DNA of 64,000 nt from PALSA-894 sp963734185. Lineage in GTDB: Bacteria; Pseudomonadota; Alphaproteobacteria; Rhizobiales; Xanthobacteraceae. The position numbers and the translations under genes are program-made. The notes below the pieces were generated by a model that searched no databases, was not told the origin of the DNA, and worked only from the letters and a program-made list of their open reading frames with translations. This document shows, in pieces, positions 9,301 to 17,946 of the stretch (the stretch's first letter is position 1; each line of letters starts with the position of its first letter). The stretch lies in assembly GCA_963734185.1 (NCBI GenBank), contig CAVTGA010000002.1:2852001-2916000 (forward strand), read 5' to 3'.

Positions 9301-9457
9301 CGTAGGGTGGGCAAGGCGCGGCCCTGCTCTCGAGCCGACACGCCGACATGCATCCGCGCCGTGCCCACGCGGACGCTCGAACAGAGAACGCGTGGGCAAA
9401 GGCGCACAATGATGGTGGCAATTCGATCGATCCGTTCGCGCCTTTGCCCACCCTACG
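9301..9457. repeat. Inverted-repeat element with GTAGGGTGGGCAA arms
   Basis: CGTAGGGTGGGCAAGGCGC at 9301-9319 is the inverted copy of GCGCCTTTGCCCACCCTACG at 9438-9457, with internal CGTGCCCACG / CGTGGGC sub-repeats. It is a complete non-coding element about 157 bases long, filling the gap between a gene end and the decayed oxidoreductase. Confidence 0.8.
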
Positions 9458-9469
9458 CCGCCCTAAAGC

Positions 9470-10234
9470 TCACGCCGGCGGGATCGACTGGGCGTTCTGG
9501 AAATAGTCGCCCGGATCCCATTCGTGCTTGGCGCGCTTGAGCCGCGCCAGGTTGCCGCCGTAGTAGAGCCGCAGCGCCGTCTCCTTGCCGTAGTCGTTGA
9601 GGTCGCTGTCGCAATAGTTGATGCGTGAGATAGTCGACGCCGCCGCCGGGGATGATGGTGTCGGCCCAGCTCCAGCTCATGGTGAAGATCTCGGCGCGTT
9701 GCGGGGCGGTCGGAAGCGTGGCGAACTCATAGCGCGTGACCAGGCCGAAATTGCCGCCTCCGCCGCCGGTGTGCGCCCAGTAGAGGTCCGCCTCGCGCTG
9801 CGTCGTGCTGGTCTTGCCGACGCGATTGAACGCAGTCGTGCCGCTGCCGTTCACCGTCACCACGTGCACGCCGGTCAGCCAGTCGACGGTGAGGCCGAAC
9901 AGGCGCGACAACAGCAGCAGTGGCCGCCGCCGCGCACGCGGAAATTGCCCTTGCCGAAAGCGACCGCGCCGGTCAACGCGTCCTGCGCGCCGGCTTCGGT
10001 CAGCGGCAGGAAGATGCGCGCACAATTGGGTGCGAGCCAACGGCGGTTGAAACCTTGGGTCAGCCCGACGAATTGCGCGCTGCCCGGATCGAGCACCAGG
10101 AGGTCGGTGCCGGCGCCGCCCCCGGCCGCCGCGACGAACTCGGCCTTGGCCGCGTCAGCCGGCTTGCCGCTCGCCGCCAGCAGGCTTGCGATCGAGCCCT
10201 CGGTTCGCGGCTTGAACGGTCTGCGCTCCGCCAT
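9470..10234 (-). pseudogene. Decayed berberine-bridge-like FAD oxidoreductase
   Basis: Pieces of an FAD-linked oxidase of the BBE type are spread over three frames. From ATG 10234 one frame gives SAQFVGLTQGFNRRW and the FAD-binding start VRGGGH (to about 9920). A second frame then jumps straight to LLSRLFGLTVDWLTGV and continues through GGGGGNFGLVTRYEF to about 9630. A third frame carries the C-terminal BBE part INYCDSDLNDYG, LYYGGNLARLKR and FQNAQSIPPA with its stop at 9470. Against the usual length of about 450-500 residues, two internal blocks are missing (about 60 residues after GGGH and well over 100 before INYC), besides the two frame changes. Not functional. Confidence 0.8.
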
Positions 10235-10326
10235 GACACCCTCGCTGCATGCCGCGCCCCGGCCTGGCCGTCGTTCAGCGTATGGTCGAGCAGCGCTTCC
10301 GGTGAAGGATCCATCGAGGGCAGCCG

Positions 10327-10551
10327 CTACTTTCCGTTCACCCGGCTCATGTTCTTGATCGCCATCGGCGGCAGGCCGGACTTCGCCGCGATGTCGCGGT
10401 CCTGCTGCTCGATCACCGCGCGCGCGGGCTTGTCGCCGTCGAGGCCGCCGAGCAGGTGACCCGGAACCTTGCGGTTCGAGCGTTGCGTGCCGTCCTCGTA
10501 GACGACGTTGAACAGCACGAATTCGGTGCGCGGTGTCGGCTTGCGAGCCAT
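10327..10551 (-). CDS. Small conserved hypothetical protein (74 aa)
   Basis: Cytoplasmic protein of 74 residues without signal or membrane segment: MARKPTPRTEFVLFNVVYEDG, then GGLDGDKPARAVIEQQDRDIA. Close relatives are, to my recollection, found across Bradyrhizobium-like genomes, but no function is known. Composition and codon usage look like a real gene, with start ATG 10551. It lies upstream of the decayed oxidoreductase on the same strand but is not obviously tied to it. Confidence 0.65.
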   Translation of the reverse strand: MARKPTPRTEFVLFNVVYEDGTQRSNRKVPGHLLGGLDGDKPARAVIEQQDRDIAAKSGLPPMAIKNMSRVNGK

Positions 10552-10787
10552 GGTCTTTTTCCTTCGTGGACGGGCCGGGGCCTGCTACGCGCAAGGTGTT
10601 ACGTCGCGCAACCTGCGCGCGGCACGAATTCGGCGTGCTGTGAACGGCCCGACGATCGCGAACGGCCGTCTACTAGACCATGATCCGCTTCGCCGCAACG
10701 CCGCGATGCAGTAGTGGCGCGCCGCGCCGGCGCGCGGCCTCGCACACCGTTCGGTATTGCACGCAATGCCGGCAAGCCCGCCTGCGG

Positions 10788-11192
10788 TCAGTCGCTCGTG
10801 TTCGACTTGCTCGACTTGACGGTGGTGGCCCTGGCGTTGGACTTCTTGCCCGGCTTGGTCTCGCCGATCCGATCGCTGCTATTGGACTTGCTCGACTTCA
10901 CCGTCGTCGCCCGGGCGACGGATTTCTTGCCCGCTCTTGGAGTGGCGACGCGGTCGCTGCTGTTCGATTTGCTCGACTTGACGGTGGTCGTCCGCGCGGT
11001 GGATTTGCCGGACTTGATCGTGCCGACGCGATCGCTGGTGTTCGATTTGCTCGACTTGACCGTGGTCGCCCGCTGTGTGGTCGGGTCGCCGGGCCTGGTG
11101 CCGCCGGGGAACGATAGCTGCGCCTGGGAACTCGGGATGAGAGCGAGCAGGAATGCCGCGGCCAAAGCCGCGCTGGTGATTTGGCGTGTCAT
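10788..11192 (-). CDS. Small exported repeat protein with TTVKSSKSN repeats
   Basis: Exported protein of 134 residues: signal peptide MTRQITSAALAAAFLLALIPSSQA, a short Gly/Pro spacer, then four tandem units of about 27 residues built on (A/T)TTVKSSKSN(T/S)SDR, linked by basic, Lys/Ser-rich stretches such as PGKKSNAR. The last unit is cut after SD by the stop. It is predicted to be unstructured and strongly basic, possibly periplasmic or cell-wall binding. ATG 11192 is chosen: GGAGGGGA lies 5-8 bases before it and the signal peptide starts there. No known family. Confidence 0.75.
   Translation of the reverse strand: MTRQITSAALAAAFLLALIPSSQAQLSFPGGTRPGDPTTQRATTVKSSKSNTSDRVGTIKSGKSTARTTTVKSSKSNSSDRVATPRAGKKSVARATTVKSSKSNSSDRIGETKPGKKSNARATTVKSSKSNTSD
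10798..11080. repeat. Tandem 81-base repeats inside the KSSKSN protein gene
   Basis: Four copies of TTCGAYTTGCTCGACTTGAC-type sequence (plus strand) spaced about 78-81 bases, mirroring the protein repeat. High DNA identity between copies suggests recent duplication or ongoing homogenisation. Confidence 0.8.
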
Positions 11193-11385
11193 GGAATCTC
11201 CCCTCCTTCGGAGAGAGTAGGGAGCATACGACCGACGCGTGTCGATGTCCATGAAACAGCCGATCGGCGAAAGCCGATGGAACGAAGTGAAATCCAGGCT
11301 AGACTGCTGCAGTTCACGTCCCGCCTGCGCTGGAGCCGCGGCAGGGGCTGCTTCATGCGGTCCACACGTCGTCCGGGGGTCGGTA

Positions 11386-11670
11386 ATGTCGTTTTGGAAG
11401 AAGCTGTTCGGCGGCGGGTCTGCGGACGAGACCGAGGGCAAGCCGGGAGCCCCCGAGGACTACAAGGGGTTCACGATCCGCGCCGCGCCCTACAAGAGCG
11501 AGGGGCAGTACCAGACCGCCGGGATCGTCACGAAGGACGTCGGCGGAGTCGCCAAGGAGCACAAGTTCATCCGCGCCGACCGGCACGCCTCCTACGACGA
11601 TGCGGTCGCGTTCTCGCTCTCCAAGGCGCGCCAGCTCGTCGACGAGCAGGGCGAGCGCATGTTCAAGTAG
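11386..11670 (+). CDS. HlyU-family small protein
   Basis: Protein of 94 residues matching the HlyU family (PF10115), named after the Vibrio haemolysin activator, although the alphaproteobacterial members are of unknown function. It begins MSFWKKLFGGG (membrane-proximal basic amphipathic start) followed by EDYKGFTIRAAPYKSEGQYQ and a C-terminal helix ending VDEQGERMFK. ATG 11386 is chosen because the family normally starts with MSF(L/W)KKLFGG. It is followed 8 bases later by the metallopeptidase-like gene, so the two may be co-transcribed. Confidence 0.8.
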   Translation: MSFWKKLFGGGSADETEGKPGAPEDYKGFTIRAAPYKSEGQYQTAGIVTKDVGGVAKEHKFIRADRHASYDDAVAFSLSKARQLVDEQGERMFK

Positions 11671-11678
11671 GGGTCGCG

Positions 11679-12530
11679 ATGCGCGGCCGCTACGCGATTG
11701 TGCGTGCGCTGCTGCTCGTTCCAGTGTTCCTTGCGCTCACGGCACCGGCCGAGGCGCGCAAGGCGTTCAAACCGAACAGCATCCGCATCGCCTATGTGGC
11801 GCCGAAGAATCCGGCGCATCAACCGATCCATGATCGACTGCGCCAGCGCCGCGTGCTCGAGCGGCTGGCCTTCTTCCTCAGCCCGCTGCGCCTGCCCCGT
11901 AAGCTCCTGATCAAGGTCGAGGGCTGCGACGGCGACGTCAACGCCCACTACGAGGATGCCGTCGTCACCGTCTGCTACGAATATCTGGCGTACATCCGCG
12001 CCAACGCGCCGAAGGAGCCGGTGCCCGGCGGACTCGGGCCTGCCGACGCCGTGATCGGTCCGACCGTCGATGTCTTCCTGCACGAGGTCGGTCACGCCGT
12101 GTACGACCTGCTGGAGATTCCCGTGCTCGGGCGCGAGGAAGACGCCGCCGACCTGTTTGCCGCCTACCTGCAGCTCCAGATCAGCAAGCCCGAAGCGCGC
12201 ACGCTGATGATCGGCAACGGATACCTCGGTGCAAAGGAGGTCCAGGAGCAGATGTCGAAGAGCCTGGAGCTGAAGGCCTTCGCCGACACCCATGGCCTGC
12301 CGGCGCAGCGCTATTTCAACATGCTGTGCATGGCCTACGGGTCCGATCCGGTGCTGTTCGCCGACGCCATCAAGCTCGGGCGGCTGCCGCCCGAGCGCGC
12401 CGAGGACTGCGAGGAGGAGTACGAGCAGTTCGAGCGCGCGTTCAAGCGGCTGATCGAGCCCTACGTCGACCGCAAGCTGCTGCGCAAGGTCAAGGCGCGC
12501 AAGTGGCTGGGCCTGGATTGGCCGAGATAG
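11679..12530 (+). CDS. Exported DUF4344-type putative metallopeptidase
   Basis: Exported protein of 283 residues. Signal peptide VRALLLVPVFLALTAPAEA is followed by a DUF4344-like domain with the zinc-protease HExxH motif as HEVGH (about residue 134) and a downstream acidic EEDAADLFAAY, which can give the third metal ligand. Two cysteines (GCDGDV and VTVCYEY) flank the first part. Expected to act in the periplasm; its substrate is unknown. ATG 11679 lies directly behind the HlyU-like gene with a GGGG ribosome site in the 8-base gap. Confidence 0.8.
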   Translation: MRGRYAIVRALLLVPVFLALTAPAEARKAFKPNSIRIAYVAPKNPAHQPIHDRLRQRRVLERLAFFLSPLRLPRKLLIKVEGCDGDVNAHYEDAVVTVCYEYLAYIRANAPKEPVPGGLGPADAVIGPTVDVFLHEVGHAVYDLLEIPVLGREEDAADLFAAYLQLQISKPEARTLMIGNGYLGAKEVQEQMSKSLELKAFADTHGLPAQRYFNMLCMAYGSDPVLFADAIKLGRLPPERAEDCEEEYEQFERAFKRLIEPYVDRKLLRKVKARKWLGLDWPR

Positions 12531-12821
12531 CTACACGCCCTCGACGATGCGCAGGTCGCGCTCGGCGGCATTGCCGAGCAGCTTCAGCGCCTCCTGATAG
12601 CCAGGGCTGTCGTGTGTCGCGACCGCTTGCGCCACGCTGTCGAACTCGATCACGACGGTGCGCTGGTTGAGGCCGGCCTCATAAGTCTTGGCCGGCGTAC
12701 CGCGCACCAGGAAGCGCCCGCCGCCGGCCTGGATCGCCGGACCGCCGACCTTGGCATAGGCGGCAAGCGCGTCCGGGTCGGAAATCGAGCGATAGCATGC
12801 GATCCAGTACGCCTTGGCCAT
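12531..12821 (-). CDS. DUF1330 protein
   Basis: Cytoplasmic protein of 96 residues of the DUF1330 family (dimeric ferredoxin-like alpha-beta barrel). It shows MAKAYWIACYRSISDPDALA, the GGRFLVRG strand, VVIEFDS and the H-x-SPGYQEA helix typical of the family. Enzymatic role unproven. Convergent with the metallopeptidase gene, the stops being adjacent. ATG 12821 has GGAGA just upstream. Confidence 0.85.
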   Translation of the reverse strand: MAKAYWIACYRSISDPDALAAYAKVGGPAIQAGGGRFLVRGTPAKTYEAGLNQRTVVIEFDSVAQAVATHDSPGYQEALKLLGNAAERDLRIVEGV

Positions 12822-12873
12822 GGGGGTCTCCTTGTTTTTCCGAGCGCCAGCGTAGCGGACCGGACCAATAAGA

Positions 12874-12901
12874 AAAGGGCCGCATCGTCGCCGATGCGGC
12901 C
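12874..12901 (-). terminator. Rho-independent terminator of the minus-strand exported protein gene
   Basis: GGCCGCATCG / CGATGCGGCC stem with a 4-base loop. Reading on the minus strand it is followed by CTTTTCTTATT, so it ends transcription of the gene at 12978-13358 before DUF1330. Confidence 0.7.
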
Positions 12902-12977
12902 AGCTGCAGGTAATTGTTATCGTTGTCTTTGAGCCCGCTGGAGGCTTGGATTTGACGTGTCGGCGAAGTGCCGGAAA

Positions 12978-13358
12978 TCAGGAACGGCGCTCGGCGCTCC
13001 AGGTGCCCGAGCAGGGGCCGCCGGTCCAGGTGCCCGCGCCGTCGCTGACCGAGAGTTTGCCCGAGCCGGTGGCGCTCTGGTTGCCGCGCGCGACGGTCAC
13101 GATGACGGCGCCGGTCGGCTGCACCTTGCCGGAGACCGTGAAGTCGGCCGAACCCGCATAGCCGACGGTCCCGTTGGCGATGCGCACCGAGTAGCGATAG
13201 GCGCGGTCGCAGGTGCCTTTTTCGGTGACGATCAGCACGCTCCAGTTGCCGTCATGGTTCAATCTGGCGGCGGCGGGGGCGGCGGCCGGGACCGCGGTCG
13301 CGGCGAGGATGGCCAGAGCCGAGAGGGCGGAGGCGGCGGTGCGGATCAGGTTGGTCAT
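12978..13358 (-). CDS. Small exported protein of unknown function
   Basis: 126 residues: signal peptide MTNLIRTAASALSALAILAA ending around AAPAAA, then a compact beta-rich domain (HDGNWSVLIVTEKGTCDRAYRY, GNQSATGSGKLSVSDG, GPCSGTWSAER) with two cysteines that could form a disulphide. The GNWSV...C...Y pattern with a closing G.W is, as I recall, found in many small secreted Bradyrhizobium proteins, but no activity is known. ATG 13358 is chosen because the signal peptide starts there. It has its own terminator. Confidence 0.7.
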   Translation of the reverse strand: MTNLIRTAASALSALAILAATAVPAAAPAAARLNHDGNWSVLIVTEKGTCDRAYRYSVRIANGTVGYAGSADFTVSGKVQPTGAVIVTVARGNQSATGSGKLSVSDGAGTWTGGPCSGTWSAERRS

Positions 13359-13642
13359 TGTCGGTCCCCGTTGAGTAGCGTGTCTCTGTTGGGAAGACGA
13401 ATAACCCAACCCTGTTTCCGACAAATGTTGTCTCTGTATCGTTGGTTTCGGCCGTTATGCAGTATGTATTGCGGGGCAGGACGGTGGGCCTTCGCAGAAA
13501 AATCCCAGTAAAATCAATCCTATGGATGAGTCTGCGGGCGCGGAACCGATGGCGACGCGCCGGAAAACGACGGCTTTCGCTTCGCTCGGCCGGCCCGCCG
13601 CGCTACCATGGGCCGGAACAGGGAAGCGGAGCGGCGGAACTG

Positions 13643-14140
13643 ATGCTCAGGTTTGCGTTTGCGTTGGCGCTTGTGGCGGGGTTCGTGGCGCTCCCGGCGG
13701 TCGAGGCATCCGCCAAGCCGCGGAAATGCTGCATCTCGGTCATGCACGCCCGTGCCGGCTCGGTGAGCACGGCTCGGACCATTGCGCTCGCCACTGCAGG
13801 GCACGCCCGCCACCAGGTCTATCTCGGTTACATGTACGAGATCGGGCGCGGCGTGCCGCAGGACTATGCGCTGGCGGCGAAGTGGTACTACCGCGCCGCC
13901 GCGCAGGGCGACGTGCGTGGCCAGCACCTGCTCGGGCTGCTCTACGACAAGGGCTTCGGCGTGCGCGAGGACTACATCGAGGCGCACAAGTGGTCGAACC
14001 TCGCGGCGGCGCGCGCGCGCGGGCGCGACCGCGAGTATTTCGCGCGCATCCGCGACGCGCTCACCACCAAGATGACGTTCGGCCAGATCGTAGAGGCGCA
14101 GCGCCGCGCGCGTTATTGGCACCCGGTGCGCGAGCGCTAA
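13643..14140 (+). CDS. Exported Sel1-repeat protein
   Basis: 165 residues: signal peptide MLRFAFALALVAGFVALPAVEASA, then two Sel1-like (TPR-like) repeats. The first is HQVYLGYMYEIGRGVPQDYALAAKWY and the second GQHLLGLLYDKGFGVREDYIEAHKW. The C-terminal helix is rich in Arg. Sel1 proteins act as periplasmic scaffolds for protein-protein contacts. The signal peptide decides the start at ATG 13643. Convergent with the helicase gene. Confidence 0.8.
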   Translation: MLRFAFALALVAGFVALPAVEASAKPRKCCISVMHARAGSVSTARTIALATAGHARHQVYLGYMYEIGRGVPQDYALAAKWYYRAAAQGDVRGQHLLGLLYDKGFGVREDYIEAHKWSNLAAARARGRDREYFARIRDALTTKMTFGQIVEAQRRARYWHPVRER

Positions 14141-14141
14141 T

Positions 14142-15248
14142 TCAGGTCACCACGGTCAGCCGCTTCGCCGCCCGCGTGATGCCGGTATAGAGCCAGCGCG
14201 CGCGCGAGTTGGGAAACGCGAAGCTCTCGTCGAACAGCACGACGTCGTCCCATTGCGAGCCTTGCGCCTTGTGCACGGTCAGCACATAGCCGAAATCGAA
14301 CTCGTCGGCGCGTCGGCGCAGTTGCCAGTCGACCTCTTCGATCCCGCCGAGGAAGCATTCGGGCCGCACCGACACCTTCACCAGGCGGCCGCCGCCCTCG
14401 TCGGGCGCAAGGCGCAGCCGCAGGATCTGGCGCCGCGTGGTCGGGCGTTCCTTCACGGTCCACAGACCACCATTGAACAGGCCCTTGCGGCGGTTGTTGC
14501 GCAGGCACACCAGCTTGTCGCCGGCCAGCGGCAGCGGCTCGGCGAACCCGCGGCGCTCGCGCATGCGCGCATTGTAGGCGCGCCGCGTGGCGTTGCGGCC
14601 GACCAGCACCTGGTCGGCGGCGAGCACGCGCTCGGGATCGAGTTCAGCGCGCCGCACCACCGCCGAGTCGCCGTAGGTTCCGATCGCGAGCCGCTCGCCC
14701 GCGCGCACCTGCATCGAAAGATGGATGATCGGATCGCCGGCGGCCTGGCGGTGGACCTCGGTCAGCATGGCGTCCGGTTCGTGCTCGGTGAAAAAGCCGC
14801 CGCCTGCGATCGGCGGAAGCTGCGCCGGATCGCCCAGCACCAGCAGCGGCACGCCGAACGACATCAGGTCGCGGCCGAGCTCGGCGTCGACCATCGAGCA
14901 TTCGTCGATGACGATGAGCGCTGCGCGCGAAGCCGGCGCGTCGTCCCACAATTCGAAATTCGGCGTCTCCTCGCCGCTTTCGCGCGCGCGGTAGATCAGG
15001 CTGTGGATGGTGGAAGCCCCGGCGCAGCCCTTGGCGCGCATGACCAGCGCCGCCTTGCCGGTGAAGGCGGCATACTTCACCTCCCCGTCGACGTTTGCGG
15101 CGATGTGGCGCGCGAGCGTGGTCTTGCCGGTGCCGGCATAGCCGAACAGCCGGAATACTTGAGGCGAGCTGCGCTCGCCCGGTCGATCCTTGAGCCAGCG
15201 CGCGACGGCGGAGAGGGCTGCGTCCTGGTGCGGCGTGAAGACAGTCAT
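14142..15248 (-). CDS. RecD-like / UvrD_C_2 ATP-dependent DNA helicase
   Basis: Superfamily 1 helicase of 368 residues, a compact RecD2/exodeoxyribonuclease V alpha-like type. Walker A is GYAGTGKTT (about residue 36), Walker B VIDECSMVD, motif III GDPAQLPP, and the UvrD_C_2 part has TVHKAQGSQWD and LYTGITRAAKR. There is no N-terminal RecD or nuclease domain, and no recB/recC neighbours. Such stand-alone proteins are common in Rhizobiales; a role in DNA end processing is inferred. ATG 15248 is chosen because the helicase fold begins immediately after it (TVFTPHQDAAL). Confidence 0.85.
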   Translation of the reverse strand: MTVFTPHQDAALSAVARWLKDRPGERSSPQVFRLFGYAGTGKTTLARHIAANVDGEVKYAAFTGKAALVMRAKGCAGASTIHSLIYRARESGEETPNFELWDDAPASRAALIVIDECSMVDAELGRDLMSFGVPLLVLGDPAQLPPIAGGGFFTEHEPDAMLTEVHRQAAGDPIIHLSMQVRAGERLAIGTYGDSAVVRRAELDPERVLAADQVLVGRNATRRAYNARMRERRGFAEPLPLAGDKLVCLRNNRRKGLFNGGLWTVKERPTTRRQILRLRLAPDEGGGRLVKVSVRPECFLGGIEEVDWQLRRRADEFDFGYVLTVHKAQGSQWDDVVLFDESFAFPNSRARWLYTGITRAAKRLTVVT

Positions 15249-15373
15249 CCGATTCCGATCAATGCGGTTGATGCGAGGATTAGCACAATGCATGACTGCC
15301 CGGCGCACGAACGCTAGTCCGCGAACGCGCCGCAGTGCTAAGCGTGTTGCAAGGAAATCTCCAGGAAACGCCG

Positions 15374-16603
15374 ATGGACGCGACGGCCGGCCGTACCGAG
15401 ATCGATTCGCCCTATGCCTGGCGCCGGCTCGCCTGCTCGGCCGCGCTCGGCACCATCGGCGGCATCGGGATGTGGTCGTTCGTGGTCGCGCTGCCCGCGG
15501 TGCAAGCGGACTTCGGCATCGCGCGCGCGGACGCTTCGCTGCCCTATACGCTCACCATGATCGGCTTCGGGATTGGCGGCATCCTGATGGGGCGGCTCGC
15601 CGACCGCTTCGGTATCGTGCCGCCGATGCTGACGGCGGCACTCGCGATCGGCCTCGGATACGCACTAGCCGGCCAGACGACCAATATCTGGCAGCTTGCC
15701 ATCGTGTACGGCGCCATCGGCCTGTTCGGCACCGGGGCGGTGTTCGGGCCGCTGGTCGCCGACATCTCGCATTGGTTCGAACGCCGGCGCGGCATCGCGA
15801 TCGCGATCGCGGCGGCGGGCAACTATCTCGCCGGTACGGTCTGGCCGCCGATCATCCAGCATCTGATCGCGATCGTCGGTTGGCGCCACACCCACCTCAT
15901 TGTCGGCCTGTTCTGCGCCGCCATCATGCTGCCGCTCGCGCTGATGTTGCGCCGACGTCCGTCACTGCACCAAGTGACGTCCGCGGGCGCAGCCGCCGCG
16001 GCAGCGCGGGGCTCGCTCGGACTCTCCTCCAACGCGCTGACCGCGCTGTTGTGGATCGCGGGGCTGGCGTGCTGCGTCGCCATGTCTATGCCGCAGGTCC
16101 ATATCGTCGCTTACTGCGGCGACCTCGGCTATGGCGTCGCGCGCGGCGCCGAGATGCTTTCGCTCATGCTCGGCTTCGGCGTGGTGAGCCGCATCGCGTT
16201 CGGCTTCATCGCCGACCGCATCGGCGGGCTTGCGACGCTGCTGGTGGGATCGATCCTGCAGACGCTCGCGCTCGTGCTCTATCTCGGCTTCGACGGGCTG
16301 GCCTCGCTCTATGTCATCTCGGCGCTGTTCGGCCTGTTCCAGGGCGGCATCGTGCCGAGCTATGCCATCATCGTGCGCGAGTATTTCCCGCCGCGCGAAG
16401 CCGGCACGCGCGTCGGCGTCGTGATCATGGCGACGCTGATCGGCATGGCGCTCGGCGGCTGGATGTCGGGCGCGATCTTCGATTGGACCGGGTCCTACCG
16501 CGCGGCATTCCTCAACGGCGCGCTGTGGAACGTGCTCAACGTGGCGATCGCGCTCTGGCTGATCATGCGCGCGCGCCGGCGCCTCGTGGCGGTGACAGCA
16601 TGA
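15374..16603 (+). CDS. MFS transporter
   Basis: Inner-membrane secondary transporter of 409 residues with about 12 hydrophobic spans. Signature loops are LMGRLADRFG between TM2 and TM3 and FGFIADRIGG in the second half. The sequence resembles the monocarboxylate/oxalate-formate antiporter-like group of MFS proteins. It is followed 45 bases later by the decarboxylase-like amidohydrolase, suggesting uptake of an aromatic acid by this pair (inference). ATG 15374 has a CAGGAAA site. Confidence 0.8.
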   Translation: MDATAGRTEIDSPYAWRRLACSAALGTIGGIGMWSFVVALPAVQADFGIARADASLPYTLTMIGFGIGGILMGRLADRFGIVPPMLTAALAIGLGYALAGQTTNIWQLAIVYGAIGLFGTGAVFGPLVADISHWFERRRGIAIAIAAAGNYLAGTVWPPIIQHLIAIVGWRHTHLIVGLFCAAIMLPLALMLRRRPSLHQVTSAGAAAAAARGSLGLSSNALTALLWIAGLACCVAMSMPQVHIVAYCGDLGYGVARGAEMLSLMLGFGVVSRIAFGFIADRIGGLATLLVGSILQTLALVLYLGFDGLASLYVISALFGLFQGGIVPSYAIIVREYFPPREAGTRVGVVIMATLIGMALGGWMSGAIFDWTGSYRAAFLNGALWNVLNVAIALWLIMRARRRLVAVTA

Positions 16604-16648
16604 CGCGTGGTTGCTAGCGTTCCCGGTTCGAACAGTAGGGGACGATTC

Positions 16649-17614
16649 ATGCTGCAGAAGCCGAAATGCCCGGTCATCGCCATCGAAGAGCACTACAGCG
16701 ACAAGGAGCTGGCCGCGCATTTCACCGGAGCGGACGCCGTCCAGGCGCCGCGCGTGGTGGAGCGGCTGAACGATCTCGGCGCGTTGCGGCTCAAGGAGAT
16801 GGACGAGGCCGGAATCGATATCCAGGTGCTGTCGCACAGCGCGCCCTCGGCGCAGAAACTCGAGCGCGACGCCTCCATCGCGCTGGTGCCGAAGGTCAAC
16901 GATCGGCTCGCCGCGGTGGTGCAGGCAAGGCCCGACCGCTTCGCCGCGTTCGCGGTGCTGCCGACTGCCGATCCGGCGGCGGCCGCCGCCGAATTGGAAC
17001 GCTGCGTCACCAGGCTCGACTTCAAGGGGGCCATGATCCACGGCATCGCCCATGGGCTGTTCCTCGACGACAAGCGGTTCTGGCCGATCTTCGCGCGCGC
17101 CGAGGCGCTCGACGTGCCGATCTATCTGCATCCGTCCGCGCCGCATCCGGGCGTGGTCGACGCCTATTACCAGGAGTATGTGAAGGACTTCCCCGTGCTC
17201 ACGCGGGCGGCCTGGGGCTACACGGTCGAGACCGCGACGCAGGGCATCAGGCTCGTGCTCTCGGGCCTGTTCGACGCGCATCCGAAGCTCAAGATCATCC
17301 TCGGGCATCTCGGGGAGGGGCTGCCGTTCCTGGTCTGGCGCATCGACAATGCGCTGGCGCGGCCGGGGCAGAAGCCGGTCAATTTTCGCCACGTGTTCTG
17401 CGGCAATTTCTATATCACGACGAGCGGCTTCTTTTCCGACCCGGCGCTGCTCTGCTGCGTGCAGGAGATGGGCGTTGACCGCATTCTGTTCGCGATCGAC
17501 TATCCGTTCGAGGCCAACCCGCCGGGCCCGCGCTGGCTCGAAAGCGTGCCGCTGTGCGACGAGGACAAGGCCAAGATCGCGAGCGGCAATGCCCGGCGAT
17601 TGTTGAGGATGTAG
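16649..17614 (+). CDS. Amidohydrolase_2 family, gamma-resorcylate decarboxylase-like
   Basis: Metal-dependent TIM-barrel enzyme of 321 residues from the ACMSD / 2,6-dihydroxybenzoate decarboxylase branch, which removes CO2 from hydroxybenzoates without oxygen. It has the branch's E-x-H start (AIEEHYSD, in place of H-x-H), a histidine in IYLHPSAPHPG, LGHLGEGLPFLVWR and the final metal aspartate in FAIDYPFE. ATG 16649 is preceded by AGGGGA. It is likely co-transcribed with the MFS gene. The exact substrate cannot be read from sequence. Confidence 0.8.
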   Translation: MLQKPKCPVIAIEEHYSDKELAAHFTGADAVQAPRVVERLNDLGALRLKEMDEAGIDIQVLSHSAPSAQKLERDASIALVPKVNDRLAAVVQARPDRFAAFAVLPTADPAAAAAELERCVTRLDFKGAMIHGIAHGLFLDDKRFWPIFARAEALDVPIYLHPSAPHPGVVDAYYQEYVKDFPVLTRAAWGYTVETATQGIRLVLSGLFDAHPKLKIILGHLGEGLPFLVWRIDNALARPGQKPVNFRHVFCGNFYITTSGFFSDPALLCCVQEMGVDRILFAIDYPFEANPPGPRWLESVPLCDEDKAKIASGNARRLLRM

Positions 17615-17725
17615 GGGCGTTGTAGCGTGGATTGAGCGGGAGCCACCTGCGGGCTACATTTCCGTTAACTCGCGCTTTTCCTCTTCATGCTTTATGATGG
17701 GGCGACGGGGTTGGGGTTTACGTCG

Positions 17726-17872
17726 ATGTTCCGCGTATTGCGTCGTTTCGGTCCGGCCGCCTGCATTCTCGCGCTTGGCCTGACACTTGCTGCCTGCGAC
17801 AAGTGCGGCTGGATTTTCCGTAGCGAGGGCGCCCCGGAGTTTTGCCGCGATACTGCGCCGGCGCCGAAGTAG
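17726..17872 (+). CDS. Small lipoprotein (48 aa)
   Basis: 48 residues with a lipobox: basic start MFRVLRRFG, hydrophobic stretch CILALGLTLAAC, with LAAC giving the lipidated cysteine. After cleavage only about 26 residues remain, with two more cysteines (KCGW, EFCRD). This looks like the small entericidin-like lipoproteins, but homology is unproven. ATG 17726 is chosen over ATG 17687 because the signal peptide starts there. It ends at a strong terminator. Confidence 0.65.
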   Translation: MFRVLRRFGPAACILALGLTLAACDKCGWIFRSEGAPEFCRDTAPAPK

Positions 17873-17892
17873 CGCTTCAACGCGACGTCATA

Positions 17893-17925
17893 AAAAAGGC
17901 CCGGCGGAGAACCGCCGGGCCGTTT
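17893..17925. terminator. Strong bidirectional rho-independent terminator
   Basis: Perfect 10-bp stem GGCCCGGCGG-AGAA-CCGCCGGGCC with A6 on the left side and GTTTT on the right. It can stop the small lipoprotein gene from the left and the micro-gene pair from the right. Confidence 0.9.
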
Positions 17926-17946
17926 TGCGAAAGCTAAGCTGTCGCG

